This document shows positions 1-9,166 of a stretch of DNA of 30,138 bases, piece after piece; within the stretch, counting starts at the first letter, position 1, and the number at the start of each line of letters is the position of its first letter. The notes under the pieces are model-generated. The model was not told the origin of the DNA. It did not search any database and saw only the letters and a program-made list of their open reading frames with translations. This DNA is from JAPLDP01 sp964628285. Lineage in GTDB: Bacteria; Bacteroidota; Bacteroidia; Bacteroidales; JAGONC01. Location: contig CAZVNP010000040.1 in the NCBI GenBank assembly GCA_964628285.1, positions 1 through 30,138 of the forward strand, written 5' to 3'. The position numbers and the translations under genes were made by a program.

Positions 1-8
1 TTTGTAGA

Positions 9-1538
9 ATGGAAGAAATGATCCTTATCCTTGACTTCGGCTCACAATATACCCAACTGATAGCACGCCGTGTCCGTGAGCTGAATGTTTACTGTGAGAT
101 ACATCCTTATAATGCCAAGATCGCTGCCGGTGATAATGTCAAGGGTGTGATCCTGTCAGGCAGTCCTTCCTCCGTACGCGATCGCCATTCGCCCAAACCC
201 GACCTTTCCTCTTACAGGGAAAAAGTACCTGTCCTGGGCATTTGTTACGGAGCACAGTTACTGGCGCAGTCGGAGGGCGGTGAGGTGATGCCGTCAAGTC
301 ACCGCGAATACGGCCGTGCCAATCTGTCCTACATCCGTGACGACACTCCCCTGATGCATGGCATCGATACGGGCAGCCAGGTATGGATGTCGCACGGTGA
401 CACTATCCTTCAGGCACCGCCTCACTTTACGGTTATCGCCAGCACGAAAGATGTGACCGTGGCAGGGTTCAAGATAAACCATGAACAGACCTATGGCATT
501 CAGTTCCATCCCGAGGTCTATCATTCCACACAGGGTCCTCTTCTGCTGAAAAATTTTGTCGTCGACATTTGCGGATGCCGGCAATCCTGGACCCCGGTCT
601 CATTTATCGAGACGACGGTGGAGGAGCTGAGGCAGCGGCTCGGCAACGACCAGGTCATGCTCGGCCTGTCGGGAGGCGTTGACTCCTCCGTCGCCGGCAT
701 GCTTCTCAACAAGGCCATCGGCACAAACCTGCATTGCATATTTGTCGATAACGGGCTCCTGCGCAAGAATGAATTTGAGAGCGTATTGCGTTCATACCGG
801 CATCTGGGCCTCAATGTGAAGGGTGTGGATGCTTCCGGCCGTTTCATGGAAGCACTGAAAGGCATCACCGAGCCGGAGACCAAACGCAAGATCATTGGCA
901 GGACATTTATCGAAGTCTTCGATGAAGAAGCCCACAGGATAAAAAATGTCGTATGGCTGGCACAGGGCACCATCTATCCCGATGTCATCGAATCGCAATC
1001 GGTAAAGGGACCTTCGGCCACCATCAAATCGCATCATAACGTCGGGGGGTTGCCTCACATGATGAAGCTGAAGGTCGTGGAGCCTCTGAAAAGCCTTTTC
1101 AAGGACGAGGTACGGCGTGTGGGCCGTGCCCTTGGCCTGGACGACGACCTGGTGCGGCGTCATCCCTTTCCGGGTCCAGGCCTCGCCATCAGGATCATTG
1201 GCGATGTCACACGCGACAAGGTCAGGACACTGCAGGAAGTGGATGATATCTTCATCCGCGGCCTGAAAGAGGAAGGGCTCTATGACGACGTGTGGCAGGC
1301 TTTTGCCATCCTCCTTCCCGTGAGTTCCGTGGGCGTGATGGGTGATGAACGAACTTACGAGAATGTGGTCGTGCTCCGTGCGGTGGGATCCACCGACGGA
1401 ATGACGGCCGACTGGTCGCAGTTGCCATATGCTTTCCTGGGAAGGATGTCATCGGCCATCATCAATAATGTCAGGGGAGTGAACAGAGTGGTTTATGACA
1501 TCAGCTCCAAACCGCCGGCCACCATTGAATGGGAATGA
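9..1538 (+). CDS. guaA: GMP synthase (glutamine-hydrolysing)
   Basis: Cytosolic enzyme that aminates XMP to GMP with glutamine and ATP, the last step of guanine nucleotide synthesis. The N-terminal class I glutamine amidotransferase domain shows the nucleophile Cys79 in GICYGAQ and the His167/Glu169 pair in FHPEV. The ATP-pyrophosphatase domain starts with the P-loop SGGVDSS at 221-227. The C-terminal dimerisation domain ends in KPPATIEWE, the usual GuaA end. At 509 residues the protein is full length for the family. ATG at 9 is used; an in-frame ATG at 18 (MILILDFG) is an equally plausible start. The next gene on the same strand begins 33 bases downstream. The upstream promoter lies outside the window, although the window opens with TTTG, which could be the end of a -7 box. 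Confidence 0.97.
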   Translation: MEEMILILDFGSQYTQLIARRVRELNVYCEIHPYNAKIAAGDNVKGVILSGSPSSVRDRHSPKPDLSSYREKVPVLGICYGAQLLAQSEGGEVMPSSHREYGRANLSYIRDDTPLMHGIDTGSQVWMSHGDTILQAPPHFTVIASTKDVTVAGFKINHEQTYGIQFHPEVYHSTQGPLLLKNFVVDICGCRQSWTPVSFIETTVEELRQRLGNDQVMLGLSGGVDSSVAGMLLNKAIGTNLHCIFVDNGLLRKNEFESVLRSYRHLGLNVKGVDASGRFMEALKGITEPETKRKIIGRTFIEVFDEEAHRIKNVVWLAQGTIYPDVIESQSVKGPSATIKSHHNVGGLPHMMKLKVVEPLKSLFKDEVRRVGRALGLDDDLVRRHPFPGPGLAIRIIGDVTRDKVRTLQEVDDIFIRGLKEEGLYDDVWQAFAILLPVSSVGVMGDERTYENVVVLRAVGSTDGMTADWSQLPYAFLGRMSSAIINNVRGVNRVVYDISSKPPATIEWE

Positions 1539-1571
1539 ATGAAGACAGTGATATAAGCTAACACGATACCG

Positions 1572-3698
1572 GTGATAAAATCTCACATATCAACTCTGCT
1601 CGTCATCTTGCTAGGCCTGCTTCATGGGTATGGACAGGACAATACTTCCGGCATCGCACGTTCAAACATTGTGGAACAGTATAACGGTAAAACCGTCTAC
1701 ATCCATTTTGTGAAACCCGGTCAAACGCTGTATGCCATTTCCAGAGCCTATGGTGTCACTCCTGAAGAGATCAGGTCGATCAATACGCAGCTCATCGACG
1801 ATAACCTCAAACCCAACCAGATCATTAAGATACCATTTGCCGGAAGCAAACCCCGCGACAAACCGGAACAACCGGCCGCGGGCGACCGCGGGAAATATGT
1901 TTATCATACCGTCCTGCCAAAAGAAACACTGTATGGTCTTGCCAGGGAATACCGCACGACGGTGGATGAAATCAAAGAGCTCAATCCTTTTCTGAACGAG
2001 CAGGGTTTGCAAGTGGGACAGGAATTAAAATTACCGGCTTCGGATGCCGTGTATGAAGGGTCCATGTTCTCAGGATCGACTACACCGTGGCAACATGCCG
2101 AACAGGACACCACCAGGGAATATATCGAGCACCAGGTGCAACCCAAAGAAACCCTGTTCGGTCTCTCAAGACAGTACCACGTGACCATCGATGAACTCAT
2201 ACACCTCAATCCCGGGCTGGTCAACGGCCTTAAGGCCGGACAGATCATCATGATTCCCGACTACCGGACAATTTACAGGAATTATGTGACAACGGGCAAG
2301 GACACCCTGGTGTATTACATCATGCGCAAGACCAAAAAGAATCAGCTGCCGTTGAGTGTGGCTCATGAATACGGTGTGAGCCTCGACGAGCTGTACCTCC
2401 TAAATCCGGAACTGGATGATCTGATCGCCCGCCGTGAGCCCGTCAAGATACCTGTGAGGGATACGGCGGCGTACCCTGATGTCGAGGCAGGGACCTTATA
2501 TATCGCAACCTTTAAGCCCCTTGCCCGCGAAGAGGCCACAACGGAAGAACCCCGCGACTGTGATGCCTTTGTTTACAGAGGCGAGACTTACAACATCGCA
2601 CTGATGATCCCCTTTTATCTTGAGGATATCAACGAAACCACCGCCTCGGATACAACGGCAGGAGAGGTGAGCGCCAATTACCGGCCTTTTAAATTCATCC
2701 AGTTTTATGAAGGTGTTCTCCTAGCTATCGACTCCATGGCACAGCAAGGCCTTCGTGCGAAAATTTATGTATTCGACATTGACGAAACACCCCGTAAAAC
2801 CAACAAAGTTCTGGCTGATCCGGTGCTGAAAAAGATGAATCTGATTATCGGACCTTTTTTCAGGAAGAGCTTTTCCCTGGTGTCTGATTTCGCCCGGGAG
2901 CATCATATTAAAATCGTCAATCCCTTCACCACCAGTGACGATATACTCGATGATGCCCCCCTTGTGTTCAAGGTGCAACCATCATGGCACAGCCAGATCA
3001 GACTGCTTGCCGGGCATCTTTTATCGGACTATCCCAATGCCAATTACATTATCATGCGACAGAATGCCTATCTCCAAAAAAACGACCTGGACGACCTGAA
3101 AAAACAATTATTTGACGGTTTGCTGGAAAGATGTTATAACGACAGCCTGAGGGTGAAAAATTATCTCAAGGATGTCAATTACGGTTATGACAGCATCAAT
3201 GCCCTGCGTAACAATGTTTCACCCAGCAGGCAGAACATCGTCATCAGCCTGTCGGATGACAGGTTGTTCATCATCAAGCTCATATCGAACCTTATGACCA
3301 TGCGCGATTATTATGACATCACCCTGGTGGGGGTACCACAATGGATGGCTTTCGACCTGGATGTCGCATACCTGATGAACCTGAACCTGCATCTTTTCTC
3401 AGATTCGTTCGTTGACTATAACGACAACGATGTAAAAGATTTCATCATTAAGTTCAGGCAACGCTTCAGAGCAGAGCCACAGGCTGACAAATATGCCTTC
3501 ATCGGCTTCGATGTCACTTATTTCTTCCTTTCAGCATTCCGAACCTATGGTGACGATTTTGAAAAATGCATATCCTACCTTCATATCAGAGGCCTGACCG
3601 GGGATTATCATTTTACACGTCAGAAAGGGAAAGGCTTTGAAAATGACTATGTGGATATATACAGAGTCGACAATTATCAGATGCTCAGGGATAACTGA
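1572..3698 (+). CDS. LysM repeat protein with C-terminal periplasmic-binding-protein domain
   Basis: A 708-residue exported protein. A hydrophobic signal segment covers about residues 7-20 and ends at YGQD. Three LysM peptidoglycan-binding repeats follow at about 42-88, 109-155 and 184-229, each with the pattern PxxTLYxxxRxYxxTxxEI...LNP...LxxGQxxxIP. A fourth, weaker LysM-like repeat covers about 247-295. Residues from about 335 to the end resemble the type I periplasmic-binding (leucine-binding-protein-like) fold, with segments such as NLIIGPFFRKSFSLVSDFA and KYAFIGFDVTYFF. The start is GTG at 1572, because it gives the signal peptide directly. It probably binds cell-wall glycan in the periplasm. 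The ligand of the C-terminal domain cannot be told, and it may have become structural. Proteins of this design are common in Bacteroidetes (from memory), often next to guaA. Confidence 0.85.
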   Translation: MIKSHISTLLVILLGLLHGYGQDNTSGIARSNIVEQYNGKTVYIHFVKPGQTLYAISRAYGVTPEEIRSINTQLIDDNLKPNQIIKIPFAGSKPRDKPEQPAAGDRGKYVYHTVLPKETLYGLAREYRTTVDEIKELNPFLNEQGLQVGQELKLPASDAVYEGSMFSGSTTPWQHAEQDTTREYIEHQVQPKETLFGLSRQYHVTIDELIHLNPGLVNGLKAGQIIMIPDYRTIYRNYVTTGKDTLVYYIMRKTKKNQLPLSVAHEYGVSLDELYLLNPELDDLIARREPVKIPVRDTAAYPDVEAGTLYIATFKPLAREEATTEEPRDCDAFVYRGETYNIALMIPFYLEDINETTASDTTAGEVSANYRPFKFIQFYEGVLLAIDSMAQQGLRAKIYVFDIDETPRKTNKVLADPVLKKMNLIIGPFFRKSFSLVSDFAREHHIKIVNPFTTSDDILDDAPLVFKVQPSWHSQIRLLAGHLLSDYPNANYIIMRQNAYLQKNDLDDLKKQLFDGLLERCYNDSLRVKNYLKDVNYGYDSINALRNNVSPSRQNIVISLSDDRLFIIKLISNLMTMRDYYDITLVGVPQWMAFDLDVAYLMNLNLHLFSDSFVDYNDNDVKDFIIKFRQRFRAEPQADKYAFIGFDVTYFFLSAFRTYGDDFEKCISYLHIRGLTGDYHFTRQKGKGFENDYVDIYRVDNYQMLRDN

Positions 3699-3768
3699 TC
3701 CCGGTATCTGAGGACTTCCCGTAGCTGCTGATTTTCTTATCTACCCTCCCGGATCATGTGTTTTATCA

Positions 3769-4404
3769 TCACCTCATATCGATGATTTCGGCCCCGGGAA
3801 AATCATCCTTGTTAAAGGTGAACAGTCCGGGTTCGAGAGGGATATCGTGGAGAAAACGGGTGACGATATATGAAAATGTGGTGCCGTTTTTATCGAAAAT
3901 GACAAAGCTGATCACCTCTTTGTTCGCCTTGTTGACCGTCAGCTCTATTTTGGAAAAAGAGCGGCCTTCCAGTGGTGTGAGTTCCAGGATGTCCACTGTC
4001 CGGTCGTTCTCCGTGGTCTCTTTGACAAAGCGGGCTTTATAATTTTTATCGTAGGATGTGAAGAGCCTGGAGGGCACGATGACGTCGCTATTCTCTTCCA
4101 CATCATTGATCTGCACTTCATTGGCATCCTTGATGTAGGTCCAGATGGTCTTGCCGTTGCAAATGACATCCTGTCCTGCTATGTTCAAACGGTAGCTGTC
4201 GCCTTTCACATAGAGCACCCCGGGCATGCTTTCATCGATGTTCTCATCCTTGTTCTGCATGGTGTAAGTAAACTCTATCTTTATGGTCTTGTACGACTCG
4301 CTTGTGGTCTTCACCTCATTGAGAATGGCGGTGGCTTTCTTATCCTGTGCCTGAAGAGAGGGCAGCAGTGACAGCAGTAAGAGGCAGCACATCCAGTTTC
4401 GCAT
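3769..4404 (-). CDS. LolA-like outer-membrane lipoprotein carrier
   Basis: Periplasmic protein of about 211 residues that likely binds lipoproteins released from the inner membrane and carries them to the outer membrane. After the signal peptide (MRNWMCCLLLLSLLPSLQAQ) comes the LolA-type beta-strand pattern: IEFTYTMQNK, a strand with a conserved GxLYVKGDSYRL element, VICNGKTIWTYIKDANEVQI, and the C-terminal FTFNKDDFPGAEIIDMR. The reading frame can be extended to a TTG at 4413, but ATG at 4404 gives a clean signal peptide and is preferred. It follows ftsK by 13 bases on the same strand, so the two are likely cotranscribed. That ftsK-lolA pairing recurs in many bacteria. Whether it serves general lipoprotein sorting or a narrower cargo cannot be judged. 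Confidence 0.8.
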   Translation of the reverse strand: MRNWMCCLLLLSLLPSLQAQDKKATAILNEVKTTSESYKTIKIEFTYTMQNKDENIDESMPGVLYVKGDSYRLNIAGQDVICNGKTIWTYIKDANEVQINDVEENSDVIVPSRLFTSYDKNYKARFVKETTENDRTVDILELTPLEGRSFSKIELTVNKANKEVISFVIFDKNGTTFSYIVTRFLHDIPLEPGLFTFNKDDFPGAEIIDMR

Positions 4405-4417
4405 GGTTATCAACTTT

Positions 4418-6814
4418 TCATAATTTTGTCTGTGTAAAATCCTTCAGGTATTGCTCCAGTTCCATTTCCGTTTTCACCTTTACTTCGCGGGCTTTGCTGC
4501 CTTCAAAGGGGCCCACGATACCGACGGCCTCGAGCTGGTCGATGATCCTGCCGGCACGGTTATATCCCAGTTTCAGCTTGCGTTGGAGCAGTGAGGTGGA
4601 GCCATGCTGGTACTGTACTACCAACCTGGCGGCTTCTTCAAATAGCTCATCCCGTTCGTTGGGATCGAATTCCTTGTTGGGTTCATCTTTCTCATCGAAA
4701 TATTCGGGCAGGTTGAAGGCGGTGGGGTAACCACGCTGTGATCCGATATACTCCGACACGCGTTCCACCTCGTCCACATCGACAAAGGCGCACTGCAGCC
4801 TGACCATGTCATTGCCGGTGCTGATGAGCATATCGCCACGACCGATGAGCTGGTCGGCGCCGTTGGAATCGAGAATAGTGCGTGAGTCGATCTTCGAGAT
4901 GACGCGGAAGGCGATACGTGTGGGGAAATTAGCCTTGATGAGGCCCGTGATGATGTTCACGGAGGGACGCTGTGTGGCGATGATGAGATGGATGCCTATG
5001 GCACGGGCCAGCTGGGCCAGACGCGTCAGCGGCGTCTCGATCTCCTTGCCCGCCGTCATGATCAGGTCGGCAAACTCATCCACCACCACCACGATATAAG
5101 GCAGGAAACGGTGCCCCTCGTTGGGATTGAGACGACGTGAGAGGAATTTTACGTTGTATTCATAGATGTTCCTCACCCCCGCATCACGCATCAGATCATA
5201 ACGGCTGTCCATTTCGATGTTCAGGCTGAATAATGTCCTGACAACCTGCCGTGTCTCGGTGATGATGGCTTCCTCCAGATCGGGCAGCTTGGCCAGGAAA
5301 TGCCGTTCGATCTTAGAGAAGAGCGACAGCTCGACTTTCTTGGGGTCGACGAGGACGAATTTCAGTTGTGCCGGGTGTTTCTTATACAACAACGAGGTGA
5401 TGATGGCATTCAGTCCCACCGATTTACCCTGGCCCGTAGCGCCGGCCATCAGGATATGGGGCATCTTGGTCAGATCGGCAATATAGCTTTCGTTGGAGAT
5501 GGTCTTACCCAGCGCAAAGGGCAGAGCATATTTTGTGTTTTGAAAACGCTCGGAAGCCATGACCGATTTTATCGAGACGATCTCGGCATTCTGGTTGGGC
5601 ACCTCGATGCCTATGGTACCTTTGCCGGGCAGCGGCGCAATGATCCTGATGCCGAGGGCCGAGAGGCTCAGGGCGATGTCATCCTCCAGGCTTTTGATCT
5701 TTGAAATCCTCACTCCCGGCGAAGGTATGATCTCATAAAGCGTGACAGCGGGGCCGATGGTGGCTTTGATCTTGTCGATGCTGATGTCATAGTTGTTCAG
5801 TGTCGCCACGATGCGGTCCTTGTTGGCTTCGAGCTCTTCCTTATGAACGCCGGCACTGCTTTCATCATAATTGTTGAGGAGATCCAACGGCGGGTACTTG
5901 TAATCAGGCAGATCAAGCAGGGGGTCGTAAAGCGATGACAGGCTGCCATAATCCCCGTTTTTACCCTGGGCTTCCTCTTCTTTCGCCAGTTCTTCTCTGA
6001 ACGACGCCACTTCCAAATCAATACCACCTGTCGTCGCCGCCGGTGCTACCTCCGCCGGTTTATCCCCCTCAAACTCATGCAAGCCTGTCACTTTTTCCCC
6101 CTGCGGCATGAGGACTTTATTCCCGGCTTTACCGGCTTTGACGGCAGCGGGAGCCTCCGCCATGGCAGACTCGTCTCTGCGGCGACGCCGGAAGGAGATA
6201 TTGAAAGCGATGATGAGATAGGCCAGCGCCAGGAAAAGAAGCAGGAAGCCGGTGCCCAGCTTGCCGAGAATGCCATTGAACCACAGCGTGGCCTGGTATC
6301 CGAAAGCACCGCCCAAAAGAGAGTAAGTGTCAGAACCGGAGTACAGGAATCCCAAAGCCACCGATAGCCACAACATAGCCGGAAGATAGTAACCGAAAAC
6401 TTTTTTCAGACTGACGCGGGCATGGAACAGCATACGGAGACCACTGAAAAAAAACATGACCAGGATGAAATAAGAGGCGATGCCGAACCACTGCTTGATG
6501 AAGAGATTGGAGAGCGCGGCGCCCAAACGGCCTGTCCAGTTATGGACCGTCAGATTGTCATCGAAGAGAATACGCCCGAAGGATATCCCCGAGACGATAT
6601 CATCGCTTTCGCCCTTGAACCACCCGATGAGGTATGAGGTGAAACCGAAAAAAAGAAAAACAGCCACCAGAAGGAGAAAAGCACCTGTGACTTTCTTAAA
6701 GCGTTCCCACGACGGCCTGGCATCATGTGTCCTGCCCTTGGCAGACACAGGCCTGGCCACCGTCTTTTCTTTCTGAAGCACATTCCTTTTTATGGTATTT
6801 TCACCGGCAGGCAT
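4418..6814 (-). CDS. ftsK: DNA translocase FtsK/SpoIIIE
   Basis: A 798-residue septum-located DNA pump that moves chromosome termini into daughter cells and helps dimer resolution. The basic N-terminus is followed by four membrane segments at about 45-65, 108-128, 139-159 and 188-205, then an acidic and alanine-rich linker to about 290. The motor has the alpha domain, then Walker A GATGQGKS at 458-465 and Walker B VVVVDEFADLI at 575-585, with IIATQRPSVNIITG typical of FtsK. The C-terminal gamma winged-helix (about 725-790, STSLLQRKLKLGYNRAGRIID) reads KOPS orientation sequences in the family. The linker is short compared with E. coli FtsK, as is usual outside the gammaproteobacteria. The start is ATG at 6814. 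LolA follows 13 bases downstream. Confidence 0.96.
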   Translation of the reverse strand: MPAGENTIKRNVLQKEKTVARPVSAKGRTHDARPSWERFKKVTGAFLLLVAVFLFFGFTSYLIGWFKGESDDIVSGISFGRILFDDNLTVHNWTGRLGAALSNLFIKQWFGIASYFILVMFFFSGLRMLFHARVSLKKVFGYYLPAMLWLSVALGFLYSGSDTYSLLGGAFGYQATLWFNGILGKLGTGFLLLFLALAYLIIAFNISFRRRRRDESAMAEAPAAVKAGKAGNKVLMPQGEKVTGLHEFEGDKPAEVAPAATTGGIDLEVASFREELAKEEEAQGKNGDYGSLSSLYDPLLDLPDYKYPPLDLLNNYDESSAGVHKEELEANKDRIVATLNNYDISIDKIKATIGPAVTLYEIIPSPGVRISKIKSLEDDIALSLSALGIRIIAPLPGKGTIGIEVPNQNAEIVSIKSVMASERFQNTKYALPFALGKTISNESYIADLTKMPHILMAGATGQGKSVGLNAIITSLLYKKHPAQLKFVLVDPKKVELSLFSKIERHFLAKLPDLEEAIITETRQVVRTLFSLNIEMDSRYDLMRDAGVRNIYEYNVKFLSRRLNPNEGHRFLPYIVVVVDEFADLIMTAGKEIETPLTRLAQLARAIGIHLIIATQRPSVNIITGLIKANFPTRIAFRVISKIDSRTILDSNGADQLIGRGDMLISTGNDMVRLQCAFVDVDEVERVSEYIGSQRGYPTAFNLPEYFDEKDEPNKEFDPNERDELFEEAARLVVQYQHGSTSLLQRKLKLGYNRAGRIIDQLEAVGIVGPFEGSKAREVKVKTEMELEQYLKDFTQTKL

Positions 6815-6852
6815 GAGAAAAACATTACGAGGTTAAAAGAATGACAACCCTG

Positions 6853-6869
6853 CAAAAATAACAAAAATA
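6853..6869 (-). promoter_or_regulatory. Candidate ftsK promoter: two -7 boxes in tandem
   Basis: On the minus strand TATTTTTG occurs twice (6869-6862 and 6860-6853), each a perfect match to the Bacteroidetes -7 box TAnnTTTG. They sit about 40-55 bases before the ftsK ATG and just after the end of the upstream secreted-protein gene. No TTTG is visible at the expected -33 distance, so the call rests on the -7 boxes alone. The A-rich repeat could also be chance. Confidence 0.35.
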
Positions 6870-6879
6870 AGCGGTCATC

Positions 6880-7569
6880 CTACATATCGCCGCCACCGAA
6901 CATGTTCCGCAGCTCTTTTTCGGTGACCTGCTTATATCCGTCGGGCACCTTAAAAATATTTTTCTTCACCTTCGACCGTTTGATGTCTATAGCTGTAAAC
7001 ACCATGGCCACCGGTCCTTCCTTTGCTGAAAATAACAAGGGAAAACCGTCCAAGCCCTTGTATCTGCTGCCGAAATCAATGTTATCACCGGTAATTTCCC
7101 TCGTATAAAAAACCTCCATGTTCATTGTTTTTCCATCCTCGTCTGTGATGACCATCTGAGCTTTTTTGCAGGAATATCCGGCTATAACCCTGATAGTATC
7201 AAAGTAAGTGATCACCGGCACCGGCCGTTCGGCGGCTTCTTTTTCCATTTCCTCTTTGGAAGTAATTATAGAAAATTTCTGCCCCATGATATCGATCAGA
7301 GCTGTCCTGGTCCCGGCAACGGCGTCAAGTATCTCGACCTGGTTGGTCATGGGACTGGTGATTACATTTTTTCTCATGTCTTTCATGATATAAGTGGTCA
7401 TTTCAACCGGCAAGGCAGCCCTGACGGATGCGTCGAAGCTGGCACTGTCGGGATAGGTGATGGCATAAGTGATAACACCGCTGAAGGGTTTGTTTTTCTG
7501 CGCCTGAGTGACCATACTCATGCCCAGAATAAAAATCAGAGTGCCACAGGCGATCTTCATTGTTTTCAT
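6880..7569 (-). CDS. Secreted protein, DUF4412-like
   Basis: An exported protein of 229 residues with unknown function. The signal peptide MKIACGTLIFILGMSMVTQAQ is followed by a mature domain that opens with FSGVITYAITYPDS and ends with NIFKVPDGYKQVTEKELRNMFGGGDM. The pattern 'GxIxYxxxYPD', a strand with 'GYSCKKAQMVI', and the final 'FKVPDGYKxV' recall the DUF4412/GLPGLI-like secreted proteins of Bacteroidetes. That assignment is from memory and tentative. The frame extends upstream to 7782, but those codons overlap lepB and read as nonsense, so the start is ATG at 7569 (or 7560). It lies 52 bases after lepB and 65 before ftsK on the same strand. Confidence 0.7.
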   Translation of the reverse strand: MKTMKIACGTLIFILGMSMVTQAQKNKPFSGVITYAITYPDSASFDASVRAALPVEMTTYIMKDMRKNVITSPMTNQVEILDAVAGTRTALIDIMGQKFSIITSKEEMEKEAAERPVPVITYFDTIRVIAGYSCKKAQMVITDEDGKTMNMEVFYTREITGDNIDFGSRYKGLDGFPLLFSAKEGPVAMVFTAIDIKRSKVKKNIFKVPDGYKQVTEKELRNMFGGGDM

Positions 7570-7621
7570 AATTAATTGCACGTTAGTACTTGTCAGATAA
7601 ATAATGATGTACGTTTTAACT

Positions 7622-9130
7622 TCAGTGAATGATCCTGAACAGTTTGTTCCATCTGACCTTGCCCTGGAAAAGGGTTTTGTTTTTATCGAGCGACAGCCAG
7701 ACGAAGACGGCTTTGCCGACGACATGGTCCTCCGGGACAAACCCCCAGAAACGGGAGTCGGCGGAATTATGCCGGTTATCACCCATCATCCAGTAATAAT
7801 TCATCTTGAAGGTGTAAGCATGGCTTTCCTTACCGTTAATGAATATCTTATCGCCGTCGATCTTCAGGTCATTATGTTCATAAACGCCGATGATCCTTTG
7901 ATAAAGGCAGATGTTAGTGGTATTGACGGCGACCGTTTTGCCGCTCTCCGGGATGACTAAAGGTCCGAAATTATCTTCGTTCCATTTATAGACCGAATCA
8001 TAGGGGAAGATATAGGGGGCCCAGTCGCCTTCCTTGTATACCACCCGTGTCACGTTCACCACATTGTTGTATCGTTTTATCTCCTCCACAGCCTTGTCGG
8101 TGAGGGTGATGAGGAACTGGTTGCGGTTGAGTTGCTTGACTTCTTCCGTCACTTTCAGCCGTTCGAGGTTTAAAGGATTGATAGGTGTGCCGTTGGTTTC
8201 GACTACATACTTATACTCCCTGATGCCGGGAGAGTGTAACACTTTGCCGTTGATGTATATCACCTGTTGTTTCATCTCCAGCGTGTCGCCGGGGATGGCT
8301 ATGCAGCGTTTGATGTAGTTCTCCCTCTTGTCAACAGGCCGGTAAACAATATCGCCGAAGTTGTATTTGTCGGTCCACACCCTTTCCCTGCCAAACTGCC
8401 TGATGAGGGTGTAATAATCAGGGTTCTGCACTTTAAGCGCCACGGTATCACCGTTGGGGTAATTAAAAACAACGACATCATTGTTTTTAACTGTCTGAAA
8501 GCCCGGAAAACGGTAATAGGGAAGCTTGATCCATTCGACATACGATTTACGTGTCTTGGAGAGCGGCATCGTATTGTGAACAAAAGGAAAGGAGAGGGGC
8601 GTGTTGGGTATCTTGGGACCGTAATTGATTTTGCTTACAAAGAGGAAATCACCGACCAGCAGGGTCTTCTCCATCGAAGAGGTGGGGATGGTATAGGCCT
8701 CGACAATGAATGTGCGGATGATGGTGGCGGCAACGACAGCAAAGATAATGGCGTCGACCCATTCACGTGCCACTGTCTTTTTTATTTTAGGTCTCCTGGC
8801 CGGGTTGAGGTATTTTTCCTTGGCCGAAAAGCCCAGATAGGGGAGGTAGATGTAAGGGAAAAGCACGGCGAGGGCCTGGTTTCCCAAATCATATTTCTGG
8901 TAGCATTTGGCTGTCTCCACCAGCATCAGCATCACCATGAAGGCATTGATGAAGGGCATCAGGAGAAAGAGATACCACCACAGGGGTTTTTTGATGATAT
9001 GAAGCCATATATAATAATTAAACAGAGGTACAACCGAGTACCATCCTTTGTATCCGGCATCTTCATAGATCTTCCAGCCGAAGACGGGGAAAAAGATCAG
9101 GATCAGTAAAAGAATAATCACGAGTTCCAT
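7622..9130 (-). CDS. lepB: Signal peptidase I, long Bacteroidetes form with N-terminal membrane extension
   Basis: A 502-residue membrane serine protease that cleaves signal peptides of exported proteins on the periplasmic side. The signal peptidase core begins near residue 122 with a membrane helix (AIIFAVVAATIIRTFIV). It carries the catalytic Ser152 in IPTSSMEKTL, the general base Lys274 in YIKRCIAIPGD, and box E MMGDNRHNSADSRFWGFVP at 448-466. Between the Lys box and box E lies an insertion of about 150 residues (roughly 290-430) not found in E. coli LepB. The first about 110 residues form an extra membrane module (IYEDAGYKGWYSVVPLFNYY, then WWYLFLLMPFINAFMVMLML) resembling DUF5684. It follows the DUF5683 gene by 36 bases in the parAB operon. 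Confidence 0.94.
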   Translation of the reverse strand: MELVIILLLILIFFPVFGWKIYEDAGYKGWYSVVPLFNYYIWLHIIKKPLWWYLFLLMPFINAFMVMLMLVETAKCYQKYDLGNQALAVLFPYIYLPYLGFSAKEKYLNPARRPKIKKTVAREWVDAIIFAVVAATIIRTFIVEAYTIPTSSMEKTLLVGDFLFVSKINYGPKIPNTPLSFPFVHNTMPLSKTRKSYVEWIKLPYYRFPGFQTVKNNDVVVFNYPNGDTVALKVQNPDYYTLIRQFGRERVWTDKYNFGDIVYRPVDKRENYIKRCIAIPGDTLEMKQQVIYINGKVLHSPGIREYKYVVETNGTPINPLNLERLKVTEEVKQLNRNQFLITLTDKAVEEIKRYNNVVNVTRVVYKEGDWAPYIFPYDSVYKWNEDNFGPLVIPESGKTVAVNTTNICLYQRIIGVYEHNDLKIDGDKIFINGKESHAYTFKMNYYWMMGDNRHNSADSRFWGFVPEDHVVGKAVFVWLSLDKNKTLFQGKVRWNKLFRIIH

Positions 9131-9166
9131 GTCATTATGAAATTAAAGTGAGACTATCTCATGTCG

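Noticed and set aside
3699..3768. Possible bidirectional terminator between the convergent LysM and lolA-like genes
   Set aside because: GATCCCGG and CCCGGATC do not pair as a clean stem, and no T-run follows.
6880..7782. Longer 300-residue version of the DUF4412-like protein
   Set aside because: The first 71 codons overlap the lepB 3' end and lack any signal-peptide character; ATG at 7569 gives a proper one.
8267..9109. 280-codon open frame on the plus strand opposite lepB
   Set aside because: It lies wholly within lepB, encodes no recognisable domain and is explained as the antisense shadow of a well-supported gene.
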